NCBI GenBank assembly: GCA_023439425.1
Contig: JAEXNZ010000187.1
Span: 1-5,367, forward strand
Source: Pseudomonadota bacterium
Lineage (GTDB): Bacteria; Pseudomonadota; Gammaproteobacteria; Xanthomonadales; Xanthomonadaceae
Direction: 5' to 3'
DNA: 5,367 nt
The notes beneath the pieces are model-generated. The model saw only the letters and a program-made list of their open reading frames with translations. It made no database searches and had not been told where the DNA came from. The stretch's first letter is position 1. Each line of letters opens with the position of its first letter. Below, piece after piece: positions 1 through 5,367 of this stretch. The position numbers were made by a program, and so were the translations under genes.

Positions 1-1839
1 GCCTGGGCACAGACCGCACCCGTCACGCCGATGACCCCGGACATGAACCCCGGCTACCAGACGGTCCGCCCGCAGGCCGACTACGTGCGCCGGGTGGAAA
101 TGGTGCCGATGCGCGACGGGGTGAAGCTGTACACCGTGATCGTGTTCAAGAAGGGCACCCATGACGGGCCGATCCTGCTCAGCCGCACGCCGTACAACGC
201 GGCCAAGGCCACCTCGCGCCTGCCCAGCCAGCACATCGACGACATTCTGCCGCTGATGGATTCCGAGTTCGTCAACGACGGCTATATCCGCGTCTATCAG
301 GACGTGCGTGGCCGCAACGGCAGTGAAGGCGTCTACATTGCCAACCGTCCGATCAGTGGCCCACTCAACGACACCGGCATCGACCATGCCACCGATGCGT
401 ACGACACCATCGACTGGCTGGTGAAGAACGTGCCGGAAAGCAACGGCAAGGTGGGCATCACCGGCTCCAGCTATGTGGGCTTCACCGCCCTGGTGGCCAC
501 CATCGACCCGCATCCGGCGCTGAAGGCGTCGGTGCCGCAGAGTCCGATGGTGGACGGTTGGCGCGGGGACGACTGGTTCCACAATGGCGCGTTCCGGCAG
601 ATCGGCCTGGGCTACTTCACCGGGCAGATGACCAACGCCAACGACAACGGCCCGGTGCCGTCGGGCCCCGGCGATGACTACCTGAAGTTCCTGCGCGCGG
701 GTTCCACCGGCGATTACGCGCGGGCCTATGGCGTGGACGGTTTCCCGTTCTACCAGAAGCTGTCGCAGAACCCGGCCTACACCGCGTTCTGGTCCGATCA
801 GGCGGTGGACAAATGGATGGCGGCGCGACCGCTGAAGGTGCCCACCATGCTGGTGGTGGGGCAGTGGGACCAGGAAGACAGCTACGGCGCGCCGGCGGTG
901 TACGAGGCGCTCAAGGACAAGCCGGGCGCCAAGGACAAGCTGCATCTGGTGATCGGGCCGTGGCGTCATTCGCAGGTGAACTATCAGGGCGACAGCCTGG
1001 GTGCGCTGAAGTACCCGGGCGACACCGCGCTGGAGTTCCGAACCCGCTATATGAAGCCGTTCCTGGACCATTACCTGAAGGGCGCGCCCGACCCGCATAT
1101 TCCGCAGGCGCTGACCTACCGTACCGGTACCAACCAGTGGGATGCCTCGCCGCGCTGGCCGATGGGCGCACCGACGCCGCTCTATCTGGGGCAGAAGTTC
1201 TCACTGGGCTTCACCGCGCCGTCCGCAGAGGGCAATGACAGCTACATCTCCGATCCGGCGAAACCGGTGCCGTTCGTGCCGCGCCCCATCCACGCCAACG
1301 ATGCGGACGTGTGGAAGCCGTGGCTGGTGCACGACCAGCGTTTCGTGAGTGACCGCACCGACGTGCTGGTCTACCAGACCCCGCCGCTGGACAAGGACGT
1401 GCACATCATGGGCGCGCCGCAGGTAGACCTGTTCGCGGCCACCAGCGGCACCGACAGCGACTGGGTGGTGAAGCTGGTGGATGTCTACCCCGATGGCGAT
1501 ACCTATACACCGGACATGGCTGGCTACGAGCTGCCGGTGGGTATCGAGATCTTCCGTGGCCGGTACGTGCACAGCCTGGCCCAGCCACAGCCGCTGCAGC
1601 CGGACAAGGTGGAGCGTTACCGCTTCGGCCTGCCGAACGTGAACCACACCTTCAAGGCCGGCCATCGGATCATGGTGCAGGTGCAGTCAACGCTGTTCCC
1701 GTTGTACGACCGCAACCCGCAGCACTATGTGCCGAACATCTTCGATGCCAAGGCCGGCGACTATGTGAAGGCGACCCAACGGGTCTACTTCGGTGCGGAT
1801 ACGCCCAGTGCGATCGTGCTGCCGGTGGTCAAGGACTGA
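1..1839 (+). CDS. Alpha-amino-acid ester hydrolase (CocE/NonD, S15-like), 5' end outside window
   Basis: Serine hydrolase that cleaves, and can transfer, the acyl group of alpha-amino acid esters and amides, including beta-lactams with an alpha-amino side chain (EC 3.1.1.43). The natural substrate is unknown. The frame is open from base 1. The first residues AWAQTAP look like the end of a signal peptide cut after AWA, so the enzyme is probably periplasmic and the true start lies upstream. Numbered from the internal Met at base 31 (602 aa): nucleophile motif GSSYVG 145-150 with Ser147, Asp280 in WDQED, and His313 in PWRHSQ. The spacings of 133 and 33 residues equal those of the Xanthomonas citri triad (S174/D307/H340, recalled). 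The amino-group-binding carboxylate cluster is present as Asp181 (GDDWF), Glu282 and Asp283. The last ~220 residues form the jelly-roll X-Pro-dipeptidase C-terminal domain, including GLPNVNHTF and LFPLYDRNPQ. The C-terminus is complete (TGA). The family assignment is very secure; the substrate is less so. Confidence 0.95.
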   Translation, partial: AWAQTAPVTPMTPDMNPGYQTVRPQADYVRRVEMVPMRDGVKLYTVIVFKKGTHDGPILLSRTPYNAAKATSRLPSQHIDDILPLMDSEFVNDGYIRVYQDVRGRNGSEGVYIANRPISGPLNDTGIDHATDAYDTIDWLVKNVPESNGKVGITGSSYVGFTALVATIDPHPALKASVPQSPMVDGWRGDDWFHNGAFRQIGLGYFTGQMTNANDNGPVPSGPGDDYLKFLRAGSTGDYARAYGVDGFPFYQKLSQNPAYTAFWSDQAVDKWMAARPLKVPTMLVVGQWDQEDSYGAPAVYEALKDKPGAKDKLHLVIGPWRHSQVNYQGDSLGALKYPGDTALEFRTRYMKPFLDHYLKGAPDPHIPQALTYRTGTNQWDASPRWPMGAPTPLYLGQKFSLGFTAPSAEGNDSYISDPAKPVPFVPRPIHANDADVWKPWLVHDQRFVSDRTDVLVYQTPPLDKDVHIMGAPQVDLFAATSGTDSDWVVKLVDVYPDGDTYTPDMAGYELPVGIEIFRGRYVHSLAQPQPLQPDKVERYRFGLPNVNHTFKAGHRIMVQVQSTLFPLYDRNPQHYVPNIFDAKAGDYVKATQRVYFGADTPSAIVLPVVKD

Positions 1840-2335
1840 CCCCGGCGATCACCGCCACGCGGCGTGCGTTGCGCAAGGCGTGGCGGTTGCGCAGGTGAGC
1901 GGCGGCCAGCAGGCTGCCGCCGATGAGGGTGGCAGCGCTGTGCCCGACAGTGGACTCCTTCAACGGCAGGTACAGCGCCGCTGAAATCAGCAGCACCGCG
2001 CCAACGGCCGCGAGCGCGGCGGGTACCCGGTGACGATGTTGTATCCATCCGGTCACGGTGCTGAGCACGGCCAGCGCGGAGGCCAGCAGGGCGAACGCCC
2101 ATTCCCAGCGCGACAGCGTCAGCAGCACCGTCATCAGGCCATGGGCAGGGTGTTGAAACGAGCGCAGCGCCATCATCGCCGCAGGGACGAAGGCCAGCAG
2201 CAGGGGCAGGGCGATGCAATGCAGGGTGCAGGCGAGGGAAACCCCGGCCCCGAGCAGGTCCAAACGTGAATGCCAGCTGCGAGGGCAGCGGGTGCGGGGC
2301 ACCGTCCTTGCCGTGGCGGGGGAGTTCTGTTCCAT
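1829..2335 (-). CDS. MerC-domain small inner-membrane protein, probably Zur-controlled
   Basis: 168-residue membrane protein of the MerC family (PF03203), read from ATG at 2335 to TGA at 1829. After a polar, Arg-rich N-terminus (1-24) come four hydrophobic segments at about 28-55, 66-93, 104-123 and 132-147. The first carries C36-T-L-H39-C40 followed by IALPLLL, the Cys/His metal-binding signature of MerC-like proteins. The C-terminus is basic (HLRNRHALRNARR), which suits a cytoplasmic tail. True MerC imports mercuric ion, but no merR, merT, merP or merA is nearby. The gene diverges from a zinc-uptake operon across a Zur-like box, so a role in zinc movement is more likely (inference). No Shine-Dalgarno sequence precedes the ATG, and a promoter inside the box would leave almost no leader. 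An in-frame upstream ATG at 2371 would give 180 aa but would run through the whole regulatory region. The 3' end overlaps the ester hydrolase by 11 bases. Confidence 0.85.
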   Translation of the reverse strand: MEQNSPATARTVPRTRCPRSWHSRLDLLGAGVSLACTLHCIALPLLLAFVPAAMMALRSFQHPAHGLMTVLLTLSRWEWAFALLASALAVLSTVTGWIQHRHRVPAALAAVGAVLLISAALYLPLKESTVGHSAATLIGGSLLAAAHLRNRHALRNARRVAVIAGVSP

Positions 2336-2337
2336 AA

Positions 2338-2346
2338 TGTTATAGT
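2338..2346 (+). promoter_or_regulatory. Candidate extended -10 for the zrgA operon
   Basis: TGTTATAGT fits the extended -10 pattern TGnTATAAT with one mismatch. Extended -10 promoters can work without a -35, and none is seen here. Transcription would begin near 2353, giving a leader of about 17 nt before the zrgA ATG. The element lies fully inside the Zur-like box, so bound repressor would block it directly. Confidence 0.5.
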
Positions 2347-2352
2347 GTATCA
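2344..2352 (-). promoter_or_regulatory. Candidate extended -10 for the merC-like gene
   Basis: On the minus strand the same palindrome reads TGATACACT: a TG, one base, then TACACT, which matches TATAAT at 4 of 6 positions. Start of transcription would fall at about 2335-2337, at or just before the ATG at 2335. That implies a leaderless or near-leaderless mRNA, in keeping with the missing ribosome-binding site. The match is weaker than on the plus strand and is tentative. Confidence 0.3.
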
Positions 2353-2369
2353 GTATTGAGTAATCCCCC

Positions 2370-2903
2370 ATGAAAAACGCAGTGTTGCTGTCCTTGATGC
2401 TTGTCGCGCCGGCCGCCATGGCGCATGACCATCGCCACCACGATGCCCATGTGCATGGCCAGGCCAATGTGGATCTGGCCGTGGATGGGCCGGTTCTGGA
2501 ACTGGCGCTCACCGCGCCGGGCATGGGCATCCTGGATTTCGAACGACCGCCCGCGAGCGAGTCTGAGCGCGCGGCGCTGGCCAATGCGCTGGGCATCCTG
2601 AAGGGCGGCACCTGGGTCGCAACGCCGGCCGCTGCCGGCTGCCGTCGTGAGAATGCGCAGGGTGCCGCTGAAGGCTTCAGCGCTGCCGTGCCGGCCTCGG
2701 CGGCCGGTGAGCACCACCATGCCGGCTTCACCGCTTCGGTGCGGCTGCGCTGCAGCCAGCCTGCGGCATTGCGCTGGGTCGACATCACCTTGCCCACGCA
2801 GTTTTCTGGATTACACCAGGTGGTGGTGAACGCGCTTGGCCCGAACGGGCAGACGCGCAGCGAGCTGACCGCCAGCCAGCAACGCGTGGAGCTGGCACGG
2901 TGA
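2370..2903 (+). CDS. zrgA: His-rich periplasmic zinc protein, DUF2796/ZrgA family
   Basis: 177-residue exported protein that probably binds zinc in the periplasm. A signal peptide at 1-18 (MKN, hydrophobic core, cut after AMA) leaves a mature N-terminus that starts at once with HDHRHHDAHVHG (19-30), a metal-chelating cluster. A second cluster, EHHH (114-117), sits just before the AGFTASVRLRC stretch typical of the family. Cys91 and Cys128 are the only cysteines and could form a disulfide. The C-terminal part (QFSGLHQVVVNALGPNGQ) also fits DUF2796. Relatives are ZrgA of Vibrio cholerae and PA4063 of Pseudomonas aeruginosa, both linked to zinc uptake and Zur control (recalled). It is the first gene of a four-gene operon; its TGA overlaps the GTG of the ATPase gene. 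The Zur-like box lies about 18 bases upstream. The inter-cluster region is fairly short, so the protein is at the compact end of the family. Confidence 0.9.
   Translation: MKNAVLLSLMLVAPAAMAHDHRHHDAHVHGQANVDLAVDGPVLELALTAPGMGILDFERPPASESERAALANALGILKGGTWVATPAAAGCRRENAQGAAEGFSAAVPASAAGEHHHAGFTASVRLRCSQPAALRWVDITLPTQFSGLHQVVVNALGPNGQTRSELTASQQRVELAR
2888..2891 (+). promoter_or_regulatory. RBS supporting the GTG start of the ATPase gene
   Basis: GGAG lies 8 bases before the GTG at 2900, inside the last codons of zrgA. With the GTGA stop/start overlap (2900-2903) it supports this start and suggests translational coupling. Confidence 0.65.
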
Positions 2904-3595
2904 CCGCGGACCCTGTCATCCGACTGCATGACGTGTTCTTCAGCTATCGCGGCAAACCTGTGCTGGATCTCCCGGAGCTGACGGTTGCCGCAGGCAGCAC
3001 GGTGTTGCTGCGCGGGGCCAGTGGGTCGGGCAAAAGCACGCTGTTGGGCCTGTTGTCGGGTGTGCTGCGCGTCGACAGCGGTCGCGTCGAGGTGGCCGGT
3101 CAGCGCCTGGATGCGATGGGCGGAGCGGCCCGTGATCGCTTCCGTGCAGAGCATCTGGGCGTGATTTTCCAGCAGTTCAATCTGCTGCCGTTCCTGGATG
3201 TGTTCGACAACATTGCACTGGGGCTGCGCTTCTCGCGTGCCCGCAGTGCGCGGGTCGGCGGTGCGACCGCGCCTGAAGTACGCCGGCTGATGGCGGCGCT
3301 GCAACTGGATCCGGCCCTGATCCATCGACGCGCGGGCACATTGAGCGTGGGCCAGCAGCAGCGGGTGGCTGCCGCGCGCGCTTTGATCGGCCGCCCGGAA
3401 CTGCTGTTGGCGGACGAGCCGACGTCAGCGTTGGATCGCAGTGCTGCAACCGCGTTTCTGCAGTTGATGTTCGAGCAGTGCCGTGCGGCCGGCACCACAG
3501 CCGTGGTGGTCAGTCATGACGATACGCTGGACCCTCTGTTTGACCGGGTGATCGTGCTGGAGCAGGTGAACCGTGTGGAGGCTGCCCATGTTTAA
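2900..3595 (+). CDS. ABC transporter ATP-binding protein, MacB/LolD type
   Basis: 231-residue nucleotide-binding subunit that powers the permease encoded next to it. Motifs in order: Walker A GASGSGKST (39-47), Q-loop Gln91 in FQQFNLLPFLDVFDNI (typical of the LolD/MacB/FtsE group), signature LSVGQQQR (148-155), Walker B LLLADEP (168-174) with catalytic Glu173, D-loop SALD (176-179) and switch His206 in VVVSHD. All catalytic elements are intact. The only deviation is Val for the first Gly of the usual LSGGQ signature; related LolD/MacB proteins tolerate changes at this position. The length is normal for a stand-alone subunit. The GTG start overlaps the zrgA stop (GTGA) and has a good RBS; the stop overlaps the permease start. 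Corresponds to PA4064 in the Pseudomonas cluster (recalled). It acts on the cytoplasmic face of the inner membrane. The substrate is inferred from context to be zinc-related. Confidence 0.93.
   Translation: MTADPVIRLHDVFFSYRGKPVLDLPELTVAAGSTVLLRGASGSGKSTLLGLLSGVLRVDSGRVEVAGQRLDAMGGAARDRFRAEHLGVIFQQFNLLPFLDVFDNIALGLRFSRARSARVGGATAPEVRRLMAALQLDPALIHRRAGTLSVGQQQRVAAARALIGRPELLLADEPTSALDRSAATAFLQLMFEQCRAAGTTAVVVSHDDTLDPLFDRVIVLEQVNRVEAAHV
3577..3580 (+). promoter_or_regulatory. RBS deciding the permease start
   Basis: GGAG lies 7 bases before the ATG at 3588, inside the ATPase coding region. It favours that ATG over an in-frame GTG at 3573, which would add only five residues and would place this GGAG downstream of the start. 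Confidence 0.65.
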
Positions 3596-4841
3596 GTTGG
3601 CCTGGGCCAGTCTGCGCAGCCGCGCATTGAGCGTGAGCCTGACCGTGCTGGTGATCATGCTCAGCGTGGTGCTGCTGCTGGGGGTGGAGCGGGTGCGCAC
3701 GCATGCGCACGAGGGCTTTGCCAGTACCGTGTCCGGAACTGATCTGATTGTCGGCGCACGCTCGGGGCCAGTGAATCTGCTGCTGTACTCGGTGTTCCAC
3801 ATCGGCGACCCGACCAACAACGTGTCGTGGCAGACCTATGAAGAGCTGACCGCATTGCCACATGTGAAGTGGGCGGTGCCGCTGTCACTGGGGGATTCCT
3901 ATCGCGGCTACCGGGTGGTGGGTACCACGCCGGACTACTTCGCGCATTATCGTTACGGTGCCGGGCATGCGCTGGCGTTCGCCCAGGGCCAGCCATTCGA
4001 CGATCTGTACGACGCGGTGGTCGGAGCCGAGGTGGCGCAGGCGTTGAAGCTGAAGCCGGGTGATCCGATCGTTCTGGCGCACGGTACGGGTGCGGTGACC
4101 TTGGCCAAGCACAGCGACAAGCCGTTCCGGATCCGCGGCATCCTGCAGCGCACCGGCACACCGGTCGACTCCTCGGTGCTGGTGTCGTTGGCGGCAATCG
4201 AGGCCATCCACGTGGATTGGCGTACGGGCGTGCAGCTGCCGGGGCAGCATGTCAGTGCGGAGGATGCACGTCATCTGGACCTCACTCCGACCAGCATCAC
4301 CGCCTTCATGCTGGGATTGGACTCACGCATCGCCACCTTCTCGGTGCAGCGGCGCATCAATGAGTACCCGGACGAAGCGATGATGGCCATCCTGCCGGGA
4401 GTCACCCTGCAGCAGTTGTGGCAGTCGCTGGGCACGGCGGAAAAGGCTCTGCAGCTGATCAGTGGCATGGTGGTACTTCTGGGCATGGTGTCGCTGGTGG
4501 CGCTGCTGGTGTCCACCCTGCAGGAGCGCCGTCGTGAGATGGCGGTGCTGCGGGCCACCGGCGCGCATCCGCGCTACATCGCCGGCCTGCTGGTGGTCGA
4601 GGCGGTGGCCACCAGTGCCATGGCATGCGCGTTGGGCCTGGGCGCGCTGGTGCTGGCCAGCCTGCTCGGTCGCAGCTGGGCCTTGGCGAACTTCGGACTT
4701 TCGATCACGCATATCTGGCCGGATAGCCGCGAGCTGCTGTGGGTCGGCGCGATTCTGGTCATCAGTGCGGTGGCCGGGCTGGTGCCAGCGTGGCTGGCCT
4801 ATCGACGAACCCTGGCCGATGGCCTGGCTCCAGGAGCTTGA
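3588..4841 (+). CDS. ABC transporter permease, FtsX/MacB fold (zinc locus)
   Basis: 417-residue inner-membrane subunit of the ABC complex. Topology is that of MacB/LolC: one helix near the N-terminus (about 13-32), a large periplasmic MacB_PCD-type domain (about 33-285), then three helices at about 289-311, 332-360 and 384-405. After the second helix comes LQERRREMAVLRATGA (311-325), the conserved stretch through which FtsX-family permeases touch the ATPase. Family-typical periplasmic stretches include GTDLIVGARSGPVNLLLYSVFHI (split here as 50-60 and 61-72). ATG at 3588 is chosen because of the RBS and the usual MFKLAWASLRSR opening; it overlaps the ATPase stop by 8 bases. Corresponds to PA4065 (recalled). 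Such permeases usually transmit force to periplasmic or outer-membrane partners, export lipids or peptides, or extract lipoproteins. Direct ion import by this fold is not established, so the link to zinc rests on gene context. Confidence 0.93.
   Translation: MFKLAWASLRSRALSVSLTVLVIMLSVVLLLGVERVRTHAHEGFASTVSGTDLIVGARSGPVNLLLYSVFHIGDPTNNVSWQTYEELTALPHVKWAVPLSLGDSYRGYRVVGTTPDYFAHYRYGAGHALAFAQGQPFDDLYDAVVGAEVAQALKLKPGDPIVLAHGTGAVTLAKHSDKPFRIRGILQRTGTPVDSSVLVSLAAIEAIHVDWRTGVQLPGQHVSAEDARHLDLTPTSITAFMLGLDSRIATFSVQRRINEYPDEAMMAILPGVTLQQLWQSLGTAEKALQLISGMVVLLGMVSLVALLVSTLQERRREMAVLRATGAHPRYIAGLLVVEAVATSAMACALGLGALVLASLLGRSWALANFGLSITHIWPDSRELLWVGAILVISAVAGLVPAWLAYRRTLADGLAPGA
4832..4836 (+). promoter_or_regulatory. 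RBS for the DUF3299 lipoprotein
   Basis: AGGAG lies 7 bases before the ATG at 4844, within the final permease codons. It is the strongest Shine-Dalgarno match in the operon and fixes the start of the last visible gene. Confidence 0.7.
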
Positions 4842-4843
4842 AC

Positions 4844-5367
4844 ATGCGATTGCTGTTTACATGCGTGGCAATGCTGGCGTTGACTGCCTGCCAGGGCAAG
4901 CACCCGGCGCAGACCGGCGGAGCGGCGACCGCGCAGGCGGCGACGCCCGGCGTCGCCCAGTCGGGTGGCACCGAGGCGGAGCGTGAGCTGGACTGGCTTG
5001 AGATGATGCCGAAGGCGGAGCTGGAGGCAATGCAGCGGGGTGATGGCCCCGAGGTCTCGCATGACGGCGAACAGGCCATGGCGCAGTTCGGCACCTACAA
5101 CACCGTGGCAACGGTGCTGGGTCACCCCATCCGCCTGCCCGGATACGTGGTGCCGCTGGCCAACACGCAGGACGGCCGGCTCACCGAGTTCCTGTTTGTT
5201 CCGTACTACGGGGCCTGCATCCACGTGCCACCACCGCCACCGAACCAGATCGTGCACGTAGTGTTGAAGGCGCCCGTCGCGATGGCGGATATCTACGCGC
5301 CGTTCTTCCTGGCCGGCACACTGACCGCGCAGCGGCAGCAGAGTGACCTGGCCGGGTCGGCGTACAC
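4844..5367 (+). CDS. DUF3299 lipoprotein, 3' end outside window
   Basis: The frame runs open from ATG 4844 through the window end (174 codons visible). The N-terminus is a lipoprotein signal with lipobox L13-T-A-C16 (MRLLFTCVAMLALTAC). Gln at +2 rather than Asp predicts sorting to the outer membrane. A low-complexity Ala/Gly/Gln linker (about 19-44) tethers the domain that starts near ELDWLEMMP (48-56). DUF3299 hallmarks follow: LPGYVVPL (98-105), FLFVPYYGACIHVPP (117-131) and PPPNQ (132-136). Cys126 and His128 in GACIHVPPPPPNQ could bind metal, although this is not shown. The equivalent in Pseudomonas is PA4066 (recalled); no biochemical role is known to me. It starts two bases after the permease stop, with a good RBS, so it belongs to the same transcript. 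It may be the envelope partner on which the MacB-type complex acts. Confidence 0.9.
   Translation, partial: MRLLFTCVAMLALTACQGKHPAQTGGAATAQAATPGVAQSGGTEAERELDWLEMMPKAELEAMQRGDGPEVSHDGEQAMAQFGTYNTVATVLGHPIRLPGYVVPLANTQDGRLTEFLFVPYYGACIHVPPPPPNQIVHVVLKAPVAMADIYAPFFLAGTLTAQRQQSDLAGSAY

Larger units (their letters stand above)
2338..2352. promoter_or_regulatory. Putative Zur box
   Basis: TGTTATAGTGTATCA is centred on G2345. Its halves TGTTATA and TGATACA (reverse complement of the right arm) match at 5 of 7 positions, and 7 of 10 when the flanks are included. The left half is identical to the half-site of the E. coli Zur box (TGTTATA-n-TATAACA, recalled), with the same one-base centre. Zur is a Fur-family repressor that binds such sites when loaded with zinc. 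The site lies between a His-rich zinc protein operon and a MerC-like gene, which fits zinc repression. It overlaps the candidate promoters for both. The sequence and symmetry are seen; binding is inferred. Confidence 0.75.
2336..2369. promoter_or_regulatory. 34-bp divergent regulatory region (merC-like / zrgA)
   Basis: This is the only intergenic space in the window and it must serve both divergent genes. It is strikingly AT-rich against a roughly 65% GC background. It holds the Zur-like palindrome, both candidate -10 elements and a very short zrgA leader. Only a weak ribosome-binding match (TTGAG, 2356-2360) lies before the zrgA ATG. No recognisable -35 hexamer was found in either direction; upstream promoter sequence on each side would lie inside the opposite gene. 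Confidence 0.75.

Noticed and set aside
911..1665. Several antisense and out-of-frame open frames within the ester hydrolase gene
   Set aside because: Arg/Pro/Ala/Gly-rich translations without recognisable domains, all inside an unambiguous coding region; these are composition shadows.
1822..1853. Imperfect inverted repeat (CCGGTGGTC with GATCACCGC) across the convergent gene junction
   Set aside because: Two mismatches in nine, a loop of roughly 15 bases and no U-tract on either strand; too weak to call a terminator.
1829..2335. Mercury-resistance operon
   Set aside because: Only a MerC-like domain is present. No merR, merT, merP or merA is seen, and the adjacent operon and box point to zinc.
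2624..2707. Two GC-rich hairpins (GCCGGC at 2624-2629 with 2634-2639; CCGGCC at 2691-2696 with GGCCGG at 2702-2707)
   Set aside because: Both lie inside zrgA codons, have no T-run and fit Ala/Gly/Pro-rich coding in high-GC DNA. Terminator or REP-type roles are not supported.
1829..3325. A 498-codon open frame on the minus strand covering the MerC-like gene and running on through zrgA and part of the ATPase gene
   Set aside because: Only the first 169 codons from the stop (to ATG 2335) look like a protein family. The rest is antisense to well-recognised genes and is low in family features; long antisense frames are expected in DNA this GC-rich.
3573..3587. GTG at 3573 as the permease start
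   Set aside because: It adds only MWRLP, has no better RBS, and the GGAG at 3577-3580 is ideally placed for the ATG at 3588.
1..5367. CRISPR arrays, tRNA or rRNA genes, insertion sequences, attachment sites
   Set aside because: No regularly spaced repeats, tRNA-like cloverleaf, transposase coding or terminal inverted repeats were seen; nearly the whole window is accounted for by protein genes.

Overview
The window reads as high-GC gammaproteobacterial chromosome. It most resembles Xanthomonadaceae (Stenotrophomonas or Xanthomonas type). Three things suggest this: GC-rich third codon positions throughout, an alpha-amino-acid ester hydrolase very like the Xanthomonas enzyme as I remember it, and the make-up of the zinc locus. 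The genus is an inference, since no rRNA or other marker gene is present. Coding is nearly continuous. The only non-coding gap longer than a few bases is 2336-2369.

Left part (1-1839, + strand): the 3' part of a secreted alpha-amino-acid ester hydrolase (CocE/NonD, peptidase S15-like). The window opens at the end of its signal peptide. All catalytic residues and the carboxylate cluster that recognises the substrate amino group are visible. Its stop overlaps by 11 bases the 3' end of the convergent next gene.

Right part (1829-5367): a divergent zinc-responsive locus around a 34-base intergenic region. To the left, on the minus strand, is a small four-helix MerC-domain membrane protein. To the right is a tightly packed operon of four genes. 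In order they are a His-rich periplasmic DUF2796/ZrgA protein, a MacB/LolD-type ABC ATPase (GTG start overlapping the previous stop), its FtsX/MacB-fold permease, and a DUF3299 lipoprotein cut off by the window end. The gene set corresponds to the Zur-regulated PA4063-PA4066 group of Pseudomonas aeruginosa and the zrg zinc-uptake locus of Vibrio cholerae (recalled, not searched).

The intergenic region holds TGTTATAGTGTATCA (2338-2352), an imperfect palindrome with the architecture of a gammaproteobacterial Zur box. It overlaps a TGnTATAAT-like extended -10 on the + strand and a weaker extended -10 on the - strand. Zinc-loaded Zur bound there would be expected to silence both directions together, so both arms would be made under zinc starvation. 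The proposed working model is inference: ZrgA binds zinc in the periplasm, and the ATPase and permease drive conformational work across the inner membrane on ZrgA and/or the DUF3299 lipoprotein. The MerC-like protein may move the metal through the inner membrane. The unsolved point is mechanistic, because MacB-type ABC transporters are not known to import ions directly.
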